Shown in pieces: positions 25,956 to 33,649 of a DNA stretch of 64,000 nucleotides. Numbering within the stretch: position 1 is the stretch's first letter; each line of letters starts with the position of its first letter. Source of the stretch: Rhizobium sp. WYCCWR10014 (lineage in GTDB: Bacteria; Pseudomonadota; Alphaproteobacteria; Rhizobiales; Rhizobiaceae); contig NZ_LXFU01000037.1 in assembly GCF_001657485.1 (NCBI RefSeq), forward strand, positions 372,001 through 436,000, read 5' to 3'. Both the position numbers and the translations under genes were made by a program. Under the pieces are notes generated by a model that was given only the letters and a program-made list of their open reading frames with translations, made no database searches and was not told the origin of the DNA.

Positions 25956-26534
25956 TCAACCGATCTTGATCTTGGTATCGGACAAAAATGAAAAGGTCGG
26001 AATCGCCAGGTTCTCCGGCGCCGGGCCTTTACGGATGCGGCCGGCCGTGTCGTAGACCGAGCCATGGCAGGGACAGAACCAACCATTGTATTCGCCGGCC
26101 TGGCCAAGCGGCACACAGCCGAGATGCGTGCAGGTGCCGACCATGACGATCCAGTTTTCCTTGCCCTTGCCGCCCGAACGGTCAACAGCCGTTGCCTGAG
26201 CGTCGACAGGAAGGTTTGCATTGCGCGCGATCGGGTCCTTCAGATCAGCAAGCTGGACAGCGTTTGCCGCTTCCACTTCCTCAGGCGTGCGATTGCGGAT
26301 GAAGATCGGCTTGCCGCGCCACTTGACTGTCAGCGACATGCCGGGCTCGAGGCTGGCAACGTCGACTTCGATGGAGGCGAGAGCAAGCGTCGAAGCGTCA
26401 GGACGCATCTGATCGATGAACGGCCAAGCGACCGCGACGGCGCCGACGGCGCCTGCCATACCAGTGGTGAGATAAAGGAAATCACGGCGAGTGGGTTCGC
26501 CCGTGCCCTCGCTTGTCGTTTCGTGTTCGCTCAC
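25956..26534 (-). CDS. petA: Rieske iron-sulfur subunit of the bc1 complex
   Basis: The 192-residue Rieske protein oxidises quinol and reduces cytochrome c1. Cluster ligands are CTHLGC and CPCHGS, at about residues 131 and 151. A twin-arginine motif, TRRDFLYLTTG, precedes a hydrophobic anchor GAVGAVAVAWPFI, so export and insertion by the Tat system are expected. I take the GTG at 26534 as start because AGAGG is placed 9 bases upstream of it; an ATG 9 bases earlier would have the ribosome site directly against it. It is the first gene of petABC. Confidence 0.95.
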   Translation of the reverse strand: MSEHETTSEGTGEPTRRDFLYLTTGMAGAVGAVAVAWPFIDQMRPDASTLALASIEVDVASLEPGMSLTVKWRGKPIFIRNRTPEEVEAANAVQLADLKDPIARNANLPVDAQATAVDRSGGKGKENWIVMVGTCTHLGCVPLGQAGEYNGWFCPCHGSVYDTAGRIRKGPAPENLAIPTFSFLSDTKIKIG

Positions 26535-26817
26535 GGCTAACATCCTCTGCGCAATTTTCGCGGAATTCCGCCCTACCCCTCTACCGGCGAATCTCTCTAG
26601 ACACAATTCGGCCATAGATTCCCCAGCAATCCGGCGCGTTCTATGCTTGATCGCAAATTATGTCCAGCCTTGGCAAGGGGATGAGGGCACAATGTCGCGG
26701 GAAATTTCGGATGAATTTTTTAAGGCAAACACGCGCTTGCCATTATGTTGCATTGCAACAAAAATGCCCTCGTGATAGGCGCAGTCCAAGCCATGCCAGT
26801 GAGCCGGACCGGAGCGG

Positions 26818-27750
26818 ATGAGAGACACGATTTTTTGCGTATTCAGCGTTCTGACGACGCTCGTTCTCGCCATCGTCTCCCTGCGATACATCACCGATTT
26901 CTATCTGCTGTCCTTCTTTTACAGCTTCCAGGTCCATCTGGCGGCAGCCGGCGCGGTGGCTTCGGTCGCTGCCCTTCTCGTCAAGCGGCACTGGTATGGC
27001 CTGCTGACCCTCGCGGTATCGGTGGCCCTTGCTGTCCACGGTGTCGTGATGATGCGCGAATTCGTCGAACCATCAGTCGAGGAGAGCCGCCCCGCCCTGT
27101 TCAGGCTGATGTCCTTCAATATCGAGAACGATAATTTCGCAAACGGCCCTGACATTGCCGATATGGTCATCGCCTCAGGCGCCGACGTCGTCAACATCCT
27201 GGAGGCCGAACCGCTGCTGTCGGAACTGCCGCGGTTGTTGAAGATCTATCCCTATTATATCGGCTGCGGTGTCGGCATGGAGCAATGCGATACGCTGGTG
27301 CTGTCGAAGCGTCCGCTGATCGAACCCCGAATCCGCAATCTCGGCCTGCTCTGGCGCAATCGGCTGACGATCTCGACGATCGATTTCGATGGCCAGAAGG
27401 TCAATTTCCTCGCCGCGCATCTGACCAAACCTTATTACGACGAGTTCCACGGCCTGGAGGTCTGGGATCTCGCGGAAGTCATCCCTACCCTTTCGGGACC
27501 GCTCGTTCTCGCCGGTGATTTCAATACATCGATTCTCGCGCCCGACGTGCAGTATCTCATGCGCACGCAAGGCTTGGGCACGGCATCGCTGGAGCCCGCG
27601 ACATGGCCGATCCGTGCCGGCGCCTTCGGTATTCCGATCGACCACATCTTTACCCGGGCGCCGCTGCGGCTGAAATCGGTCCGCCGCATCGAGAACGGCT
27701 TCGGATCAAATCATTTTGGCCTCATGGCGGAATTCGTCGTCGACCCCTAG
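26818..27750 (+). CDS. Endonuclease/exonuclease/phosphatase family membrane protein
   Basis: The 310-residue protein has two or three N-terminal membrane helices (about 5-80), then an EEP-fold domain. The EEP motifs are MSFNIENDNF, VVNILEAEPL with the catalytic Glu, VLAGDFNTSI, IDHIFTR and SNHFGLMAEF with the C-terminal His. This group includes DNase I-like nucleases and sphingomyelinases; which of these applies cannot be said. The catalytic domain would face the periplasm if the helices are as I read them. Its last 45 bases overlap the 3' end of the convergent ABC exporter gene. Confidence 0.85.
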   Translation: MRDTIFCVFSVLTTLVLAIVSLRYITDFYLLSFFYSFQVHLAAAGAVASVAALLVKRHWYGLLTLAVSVALAVHGVVMMREFVEPSVEESRPALFRLMSFNIENDNFANGPDIADMVIASGADVVNILEAEPLLSELPRLLKIYPYYIGCGVGMEQCDTLVLSKRPLIEPRIRNLGLLWRNRLTISTIDFDGQKVNFLAAHLTKPYYDEFHGLEVWDLAEVIPTLSGPLVLAGDFNTSILAPDVQYLMRTQGLGTASLEPATWPIRAGAFGIPIDHIFTRAPLRLKSVRRIENGFGSNHFGLMAEFVVDP

Positions 27751-29619
27751 GCCCGCATCCTCATCCGTAGCAAGGAAGCCGCCGGACTGGCGCGCCCAAA
27801 GTTCGGCATAGAGCCCTCCGTAGCGAAGCAATTCGTCATGGCTGCCTTCCTCGATGATCCGTCCGAGGTCGACGACGATCAGCCGGTCGAGCGCGGCGAT
27901 CGTCGACAGCCGATGGGCGATCGCAAGCACCGTCTTGCCTTCCATGATCTGATGGAGATTGGACTGGATGGCTTCTTCCACTTCCGAATCGAGCGCCGAT
28001 GTCGCCTCGTCGAGAACGAGGATCGGGGCGTCCTTCAGCATGACGCGGGCAATGGCGATGCGCTGCCGTTGCCCGCCTGACAGTTTGACGCCGCGTTCGC
28101 CGACATGCGCATCGAAACCTTTGCGGCCCTGCTGATCCTGCAGGCGGGCGATGAAATCGATGGCTTCGGCGCGTCTGGCCGCCTCGACCAGCCCCTCCTC
28201 GCCGGCATCCGGCCGACCGAACAGAATATTGTCGCGCACCGAACGATGCAGCAGCGAGGTGTCCTGGCTGACGACGCCGATCTGCATTCTGAGGGATTCC
28301 TGCGTCACGGCTGATATATCCTGGCCGTCGATGAGAATGCGGCCATCCTGAATATCGTAAAGGCGCAGCAGCAGATTCATCAGGGTCGATTTCCCGGCGC
28401 CCGAACGGCCGACGATCCCGACCTTTTCGCCCGGGCGGATGGTCAGGGAGAAATTCTCGACGACCGGCTGGTGGCCCTTGCCGTAACGGAAGGAAACATT
28501 GTCGAAGCGGACACCGGGCTGCCGGATCACCAGGGTCTTCGCATCGGCCCGATCGACGAGCCCCAGAGGCTGGGAGATCAGCTCGGCGGCGTTCTGGATG
28601 GTGCCGAGATTGCGCATGATGCCGTTGAACTGCGTCATCAGCCGTCCGAGCAAGAAATTCAGCCTGAGCACCAGTGCCAGCGAGAATGCCACGGCACCCG
28701 AGCTGACCAGGCCGCGCAGCCAGAGATCGACGCTCAATCCCGCCATCGTCACGATCATCAGGCCGGAAAGCAGCGCCATCGAAGCCCTGACGCCGGTGAT
28801 GAAACGGGTGAAGCGCAGCACCGTATCCTGATAGATATCGAAGCCCTGCCGCATGTAGCGGTCGCTCTCCTCGTCGCGTGCAAACAGCTTCAGAGTCTGC
28901 ATGTTGCTGTAGGAGTCGACCATCCTGCCGTTCAGCATTGATCCGGCTTCCGCCGTTTCGCGGGAATGATGGCGGATCCGCGGGACGAAGTGGCGGGCAA
29001 GCAGACTGAAGGCGCCAAGCCAGAACAGCACGACGGCCGCAAGGGAAAAGTCCAGCCGGGCGACCAGTACGAGCGTCGTTACGGCATAGATGCCGACGAA
29101 CCAGACGCTTTCCATCAGCGAGGTGACGAGATCGCCGGTGGCCTGCCCGGCCGACCAGACCTTGGTGACGATGCGTCCCGAAAAATCGCTCTGGAAGAAC
29201 GACAAGGATTGCCTGGAGACGTGAAGATAGGATTGCCAGCGTGCGAGATTGTAGAAGCCCGGCGTGATCACCTGCTGGTCGACGAGCGCGATCAGGAAGG
29301 CGACGACGAAGCGCACCAGCCCGATGAGGGCGAGCATGCCGAACAATTCGCCGCCATGGGCTGCGAGAAGGCCGCTCCAGCCGGCACCCGGCGTGATGCT
29401 GCCGAGGATATCGACGAGCCGTCCGACGAACCAGAAGAGCGCTGCCTCGATCGCCGCCGATGTCCCACCGAGAACGAGCATGACGATGAACGGCATCCTC
29501 GCCTGGCCGATATAGAACCAGATGAATCCGAGCGTCGAGCGCGGCGGCTGGAGATTGGCGCGTGGGCGGAATGGATCGATCCAGGTTTCGAACCGGCGGA
29601 GGATGGAGTGCAGCAACAT
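27706..29619 (-). CDS. ABC exporter, fused membrane and ATPase domains (first of two)
   Basis: A 637-residue half-transporter: six-helix type 1 membrane domain (about 30-340), then an ATPase domain. The ATPase has Walker A VGRSGAGKSTLMNLLLR, the signature LSGGQRQRIAIAR, Walker B ILVLDEATSALD and the switch His in AIAHRLSTI, all intact. It should work as a homodimer, or as a heterodimer with the close relative encoded about 1.1 kb upstream on the same strand. The substrate is unknown. It shares a 45-base antisense 3' overlap with the EEP gene. Confidence 0.92.
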   Translation of the reverse strand: MLLHSILRRFETWIDPFRPRANLQPPRSTLGFIWFYIGQARMPFIVMLVLGGTSAAIEAALFWFVGRLVDILGSITPGAGWSGLLAAHGGELFGMLALIGLVRFVVAFLIALVDQQVITPGFYNLARWQSYLHVSRQSLSFFQSDFSGRIVTKVWSAGQATGDLVTSLMESVWFVGIYAVTTLVLVARLDFSLAAVVLFWLGAFSLLARHFVPRIRHHSRETAEAGSMLNGRMVDSYSNMQTLKLFARDEESDRYMRQGFDIYQDTVLRFTRFITGVRASMALLSGLMIVTMAGLSVDLWLRGLVSSGAVAFSLALVLRLNFLLGRLMTQFNGIMRNLGTIQNAAELISQPLGLVDRADAKTLVIRQPGVRFDNVSFRYGKGHQPVVENFSLTIRPGEKVGIVGRSGAGKSTLMNLLLRLYDIQDGRILIDGQDISAVTQESLRMQIGVVSQDTSLLHRSVRDNILFGRPDAGEEGLVEAARRAEAIDFIARLQDQQGRKGFDAHVGERGVKLSGGQRQRIAIARVMLKDAPILVLDEATSALDSEVEEAIQSNLHQIMEGKTVLAIAHRLSTIAALDRLIVVDLGRIIEEGSHDELLRYGGLYAELWARQSGGFLATDEDAGLGVDDEFRHEAKMI

Positions 29620-29781
29620 AGAAGCGATATAGGCGGATTAGCCGGACCGGCAAAGGGAATGAAAAGCGGACAGAATGTTATATTTTGGTAATTATCGGTA
29701 ACATCGGCGGCATACCCATTGAATGCCCCCGAACCGGTCACAATCTCACGTTACGATCGCGCTTTACCGGAGACCACTTCC

Positions 29782-30012
29782 ATGGAAACGAAAATGCTCG
29801 ATGCGCATATTCCGCTTCCGCTTGCAGAAAGGCTGGATGCCCTGGCATTCGCCCTGGGGTTGCCGCGCGACGAGATCGTCGCCGAGGCCATTGTCACTTG
29901 GATCGATCAGGAGGAGCACCGCCGCCTCGTCGCGCTGCGCACGATCGCCGCCGCCAACACCATGGTCGTCGTCGAAACTCACCGCGTGATCGATTGGGCC
30001 GACAGTCTGTGA
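29782..30012 (+). CDS. Orphan ribbon-helix-helix (CopG-like) protein
   Basis: A 76-residue protein with a short ribbon-helix-helix start, MLDAHIPLPLAERLDALAFA, and a second helix DEIVAEAIVTWIDQEE. The C-terminal half, RRLVALRTIAAANTMVVVE to WADSL, resembles the tail of CopG antitoxins. No toxin gene follows on the plus strand; the next gene is the opposite-strand ParE. So it may be a solitary regulator or what is left of a second toxin-antitoxin pair. The start at METKML has a GGAG site 9 bases upstream; a longer frame upstream is less likely. Confidence 0.7.
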   Translation: METKMLDAHIPLPLAERLDALAFALGLPRDEIVAEAIVTWIDQEEHRRLVALRTIAAANTMVVVETHRVIDWADSL

Positions 30013-30049
30013 GCAGAAAAAATGAGCTCAGCATGGTCGTCGGCGGGCG

Positions 30050-30364
30050 TCAATTGTCGCCAAGAATGCCGATAACATCCCGACGGCCGTGCAGAACGCG
30101 CAAGATCGTAACTGCTTTGCTCTCAACGATATAATAGGCGCGAATATCCTCGAAACCTGAAACAGGCCATGATCTAACGCCCGTCAAATGCGAATTGACG
30201 AATGCTTTAGGCGTGCCGGAATGAGGATAGTCGAGAAGGCGTCTGAAAGACTGCTCGGTCGCATGCAGGAACCGCAGACCGAACTCCTCTCCGCCATGCT
30301 CCGCAAGATAGGCAAGCTGCAACAGAATATCGTTGCGAGCTGCCGGCTTGACTGTAAGCCTCAC
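30050..30364 (-). CDS. parE: RelE/ParE superfamily toxin
   Basis: A 104-residue ParE-like toxin. The pattern is the N-terminal basic strand LTVKPAARNDI, a helix with QSFRRLLDYPHSG, and the C-terminal strands WPVSGFEDIRAYYIVE and ILRVLHGRRDVIGIL. ParE toxins poison DNA gyrase, though relatives can act on other targets. Its start overlaps the antitoxin stop by 4 bases. The module lies between two ABC exporter genes. Confidence 0.88.
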   Translation of the reverse strand: MRLTVKPAARNDILLQLAYLAEHGGEEFGLRFLHATEQSFRRLLDYPHSGTPKAFVNSHLTGVRSWPVSGFEDIRAYYIVESKAVTILRVLHGRRDVIGILGDN

Positions 30365-30630
30365 GGCGACTTCTTTTTGCTCTGCGCGGCTAGCAACTGC
30401 GCGGCATCTTTTCTCAGATCGCTCCAGAATGCCGGCGTTGCCTCCACGGCATCACCCGATGCTAGGCCCTCAAGCAGCAAAGCCTCGAGCCGCGCCTCGT
30501 TTTCGCGCGCCTGCGCATCACGAACGAGGCCGCGGAAATATTCGCTGACATTGCCATAGCCCTTGCTGGCCATCTGACTTTCGACAAAAGCCTTTAGGCT
30601 GTCTGGCAGTGAAATCGTCACGGTCGCCAT
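30361..30630 (-). CDS. parD: ParD-like antitoxin, ribbon-helix-helix
   Basis: The 89-residue protein begins with the ParD ribbon TVTISLPDSLKAFVESQM, then NVSEYFRGLVRDAQ. The C-terminal part with ATPAFWSDLRKDAAQLLA would bind ParE. It is the first gene of the pair. A near-perfect 23-base palindrome lies 42 bases upstream and is a natural operator candidate for autorepression. The start at MATVTI was chosen over an ATG 36 bases earlier because it matches the ribbon. Confidence 0.88.
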   Translation of the reverse strand: MATVTISLPDSLKAFVESQMASKGYGNVSEYFRGLVRDAQARENEARLEALLLEGLASGDAVEATPAFWSDLRKDAAQLLAAQSKKKSP

Positions 30631-30671
30631 AGGCGATATCCTTGTTGAGACCAGGAAATGTAGCACAGCTT

Positions 30672-30694
30672 CTTAATTGTTCTCAACAGTTAAG
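30672..30694. promoter_or_regulatory. 23-base palindrome upstream of parD
   Basis: Left arm CTTAATTGTT and right arm AACAGTTAAG, with a 3-base spacer, match in 9 of 10 positions. Placed 42 bases before the parD start, it fits an RHH repressor site. Confidence 0.55.
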
Positions 30695-30696
30695 CA

Positions 30697-30722
30697 GCCC
30701 TCCCCATTTCCGCAGGGAGGGC
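30697..30722 (-). terminator. Hairpin after the second ABC exporter gene
   Basis: Perfect 8-base arms GCCCTCCC and GGGAGGGC around a 10-base loop, 6 bases beyond the exporter stop. The following minus-strand sequence is T-poor, so its strength is uncertain. Confidence 0.6.
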
Positions 30723-30728
30723 CGAGCT

Positions 30729-32585
30729 TTATTCCGCAGCCTCTTCCGCTTCGTCGGCGTGATCGGAGAGGAAGCCGCCGGACTGGCGGTTCCAGAGGTC
30801 GGCATAGATACCGCCTGCTTCGATCAGTTCGCTGTGCGAGCCGGCCTCGATGATCCGGCCCTTGTCGAGCACGATCAGCCGGTCCATCTCCGTCAGCGTC
30901 GACAGCCGGTGGGCGATGGCGATCACCGTCTTGCCCTCCATCAAGGCGAAGAGGTTTTCCTGGATCGCCGCCTCGACTTCCGAATCGAGCGCCGAGGTCG
31001 CCTCGTCGAGCACCAGGATCGGCGCGTCCTTCAGGAAGACGCGGGCGATCGCGACGCGCTGCCGCTGGCCGCCGGAGAGCTTGACGCCGCGTTCGCCGAC
31101 CTGCGCGTCGAGCCCCGCGCGGCCCTGCATGTCGACGAGGCCTTCGATGAACTCCCAGGCATTGGCGCGTTTGGCGGCCTCGATCACCTCGTCGTCCGTT
31201 GCTTCGGGACGACCATAAGCGATGTTGTCGCGGATCGAGCGATGCAACAGCGAGGTGTCCTGCGTCACCACGCCGATCAGCGAACGCAGGCTTTCCTGCG
31301 AGACGCCTGATATATCCTGCCCATCGATGGTGATGCGGCCGGCCTCCAGATCGTAAAAGCGCAGCAGCAAGTTCATCAGCGTCGTCTTGCCGGCGCCGGA
31401 ACGGCCGACCAAACCGACCTTCTCGCCTGCCTTGATGTCGAGCGACAGGTTGTCGATGACGCCCTTGCTCTTGCCGTAATGGAAGCGGATGCGGTCGTAG
31501 TGGATCGCGCCCTTCTTCGCCGTCAGGGTGGGTGCGCCCGGCTTGTCGACGATGTCGTGCTGTTTGCTCATCATCTCCATGCCGTCATAGACCGTGCCGA
31601 TATTCTCGAACAGCGCCGAGACTTCCCACATGATCCATTGCGACATGCCGTTGACGCGCATGGCAAGACCGATGGCGATGGCGATGGCGCCGACCGAGAT
31701 CGCCCCGTTCAGCCAGAACCAGATCGACAGGCCCGAGATGACGAAGAGCGCAACGCAGTTGTTCACGTAGACGAAGATGTGGAAGAGCGTCACCTTGCGC
31801 ATCTGCTTGTGCACGGTCTGCAGGAACTCGTCCATGCCCTCCTTGGCATAGACCTCCTCGCGGCCCGCATGCGAAAACAGCTTGACCGTCGCGATATTCG
31901 TATAGCTGTCGACCACACGGCCCGTCATCATCGAACGCGCATCCGCCTGCGCCGCCGCGATCTTGCGAAGCCGCGGCACGAAATAGGCGACGATGCTGAT
32001 ATAGACCGCGAGCCAGACGAGGATCGGGATCATCAGCCGCCAGTCCGCCGCCGCAATCACGATGATCATCGTCAGGAAGTAGGTGACGACATAGACGAAG
32101 ACGTCGAGGATCTTCATCACTGTTTCGCGTACGGCAAGCGAGGTCTGCATCACCTTGGTGGCGACACGCCCGGCAAACTCGTTGGCGAAGAACGACATGC
32201 TGTGGCGCAGCAGGAAGCGGTGCATCTGCCAGCGTGCGATCATCGGATAATTGCCGAGCATCATCTGGTGCATGATGAGCGAATCGAGCCCGGCTACCAC
32301 AGGCAGGCCGATCAACACCAGCGCCGCCATCCAGAAAAGCTTGTGGCCTTCTCTCTCCAGGAATGTGGCGCGATCGGCATTGGTCAGCCAGTCGACGATG
32401 TCGCCGAGGAACTGGAAGAGCGCCACTTCGCCGATAGCGATCAGCGCGGTCAGCACGGCCATCAGGCCGAGCCAGGGCGCAGCCGGCTTGCTGTAATGCC
32501 AGCAAAAGGCAAACAGACCTTTCGGCGGGGCGACAGGGTCCTCGCTTGGAAAGGGATTGAGTCGCTGTTCGAACCAGCCAAACAT
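30729..32585 (-). CDS. ABC exporter, fused membrane and ATPase domains (second of two)
   Basis: A 618-residue type 1 half-exporter closely like the other one in layout. Membrane domain about 45-340; ATPase with Walker A VGRSGAGKTTLMNLLLR, signature LSGGQRQRVAIAR, Walker B ILVLDEATSALD and AIAHRLSTL, all intact. The start at MFGWFEQRL has GGAG 7 bases upstream; a longer upstream frame would add 37 residues unlike the family. It is upstream of the other exporter on the same strand, with the ParDE module between them. Tail ends with an acidic, Ala/Glu stretch. Confidence 0.92.
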   Translation of the reverse strand: MFGWFEQRLNPFPSEDPVAPPKGLFAFCWHYSKPAAPWLGLMAVLTALIAIGEVALFQFLGDIVDWLTNADRATFLEREGHKLFWMAALVLIGLPVVAGLDSLIMHQMMLGNYPMIARWQMHRFLLRHSMSFFANEFAGRVATKVMQTSLAVRETVMKILDVFVYVVTYFLTMIIVIAAADWRLMIPILVWLAVYISIVAYFVPRLRKIAAAQADARSMMTGRVVDSYTNIATVKLFSHAGREEVYAKEGMDEFLQTVHKQMRKVTLFHIFVYVNNCVALFVISGLSIWFWLNGAISVGAIAIAIGLAMRVNGMSQWIMWEVSALFENIGTVYDGMEMMSKQHDIVDKPGAPTLTAKKGAIHYDRIRFHYGKSKGVIDNLSLDIKAGEKVGLVGRSGAGKTTLMNLLLRFYDLEAGRITIDGQDISGVSQESLRSLIGVVTQDTSLLHRSIRDNIAYGRPEATDDEVIEAAKRANAWEFIEGLVDMQGRAGLDAQVGERGVKLSGGQRQRVAIARVFLKDAPILVLDEATSALDSEVEAAIQENLFALMEGKTVIAIAHRLSTLTEMDRLIVLDKGRIIEAGSHSELIEAGGIYADLWNRQSGGFLSDHADEAEEAAE

Positions 32586-32971
32586 GAAATTGCTCCGAAA
32601 CGTCAGCGTTCCGGCTCCCGGCTTCGCGCCATCCCAGCGCACTGCAAGCACATATGGGAACCGAACGTTCAAGGGGCGAGGCTGAGACAGCCGCACAAGG
32701 GATCAAAAAAGGAAATTCAGGGAAGAAACCCGCACTATCGGCGGAAAATCGCACCGCTTGGCATCACGGCCGGGAGGCGCACATACAGCAAAATATTCAT
32801 TCTGGCGCTCCTTGCTGGCGATTGAAGATATGCACCGATAACGCGAAAACGAGGAATTTTCCAGCCCTGTTGTGCCAAAAATTTCATCTCTTCGGGTCAA
32901 AACGCGCCCTGTTGCGCCGAAATCACAGTTACATTAGGCCTTGAGCGGCGAAAGCGGGAAAACGGCGCATC
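32586..32971. other. Divergent intergenic region before trmL
   Basis: About 385 bases between the divergent exporter and trmL. It is AT-richer than the genes and should hold both promoters. Overlapping open frames on the plus strand have no ribosome site or recognisable domain. I see no RNA gene. Confidence 0.5.
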
Positions 32972-33433
32972 ATGACTTCACTCAGATTGGCACTCTATCA
33001 GCCGGATATAGCAGGCAATACCGGCACCATCCTGCGTCTTGCCGCCTGCCTTGGCTTCGCAGTCGATCTGATCGAACCCGCCGGCTTCGACATCTCCGAC
33101 CGCAACCTGAAACGGGCCGGCATGGACTATATCGCCGCCGCCGCCCTCACCCGCCATGTCAACTGGGACCGCTTCGAGGCGTGGCGTCTGAGCACCGGCC
33201 GCCGCCTGATCCTCGCCTCGACAAAGGCTGCGGAGCGCTACACCGATCTTGCCTTCCGCCCGGACGATATCCTGCTCTTCGGTCGCGAAAGCGCCGGGGT
33301 GCCGGATCAGGTGCATGAAACAGCCGATGCGCGCGTGCTGATCCCGATGGTCAACGGCCAGCGGTCGATCAACGTCGCCGTCTCGGCCGCGATGATCATC
33401 GGCGAGGCGATGCGCCAAACCGTCTGGGCCTGA
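32972..33433 (+). CDS. trmL: tRNA (cytidine(34)-2'-O)-methyltransferase TrmL
   Basis: TrmL methylates the 2'-O of the wobble base in tRNA-Leu. This 153-residue protein is a minimal SPOUT methyltransferase. The start LRLALYQPDIAGNTGTILRLAACLG carries the motif 1 Asn-Thr-Gly, then LLFGRESAGVPDQVHE and the knot-forming IPMVNGQRSINVAVSAAMIIGEA. The length and motifs match TrmL rather than larger SpoU proteins. It stands alone, with its own promoter region. Confidence 0.95.
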   Translation: MTSLRLALYQPDIAGNTGTILRLAACLGFAVDLIEPAGFDISDRNLKRAGMDYIAAAALTRHVNWDRFEAWRLSTGRRLILASTKAAERYTDLAFRPDDILLFGRESAGVPDQVHETADARVLIPMVNGQRSINVAVSAAMIIGEAMRQTVWA

Positions 33434-33572
33434 CCGACGCCGGCGCTGGCGGAGCAAAGCCCGCGGAATTGCCGATCCGCTCCCGAATATGTCGCAAAAT
33501 AACGTTGTCTATCCGTCAAACCGGCGTATATTTATTAGCCGGGCAATCAAAAATTCAGTATTGGCCTCCATG

Positions 33573-33590
33573 ATTCCAACACGTTGGAAT
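33573..33590. promoter_or_regulatory. Palindrome upstream of the Na/Pi cotransporter gene
   Basis: ATTCCAAC and GTTGGAAT form perfect 8-base arms with a 2-base spacer, 59 bases before the start codon. The form suggests a dimeric repressor or activator site. It does not match the Pho box pattern. Confidence 0.5.
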
Positions 33591-33649
33591 GGCCATGTGA
33601 GGAAAACCGCATTTCTCCAGATCTGTGAAAGAAGAATAAAAACAACAAA

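Noticed and set aside
26658..26894. Minus-strand 78-codon frame upstream of petA
   Set aside because: Overlaps the start of the EEP gene and has no recognisable domain; more likely the promoter region.
31479..32825. Long plus-strand open frame opposite the second ABC exporter
   Set aside because: Composition is rich in His, Arg and Asp as in antisense shadows; the minus-strand gene has intact ATPase motifs.
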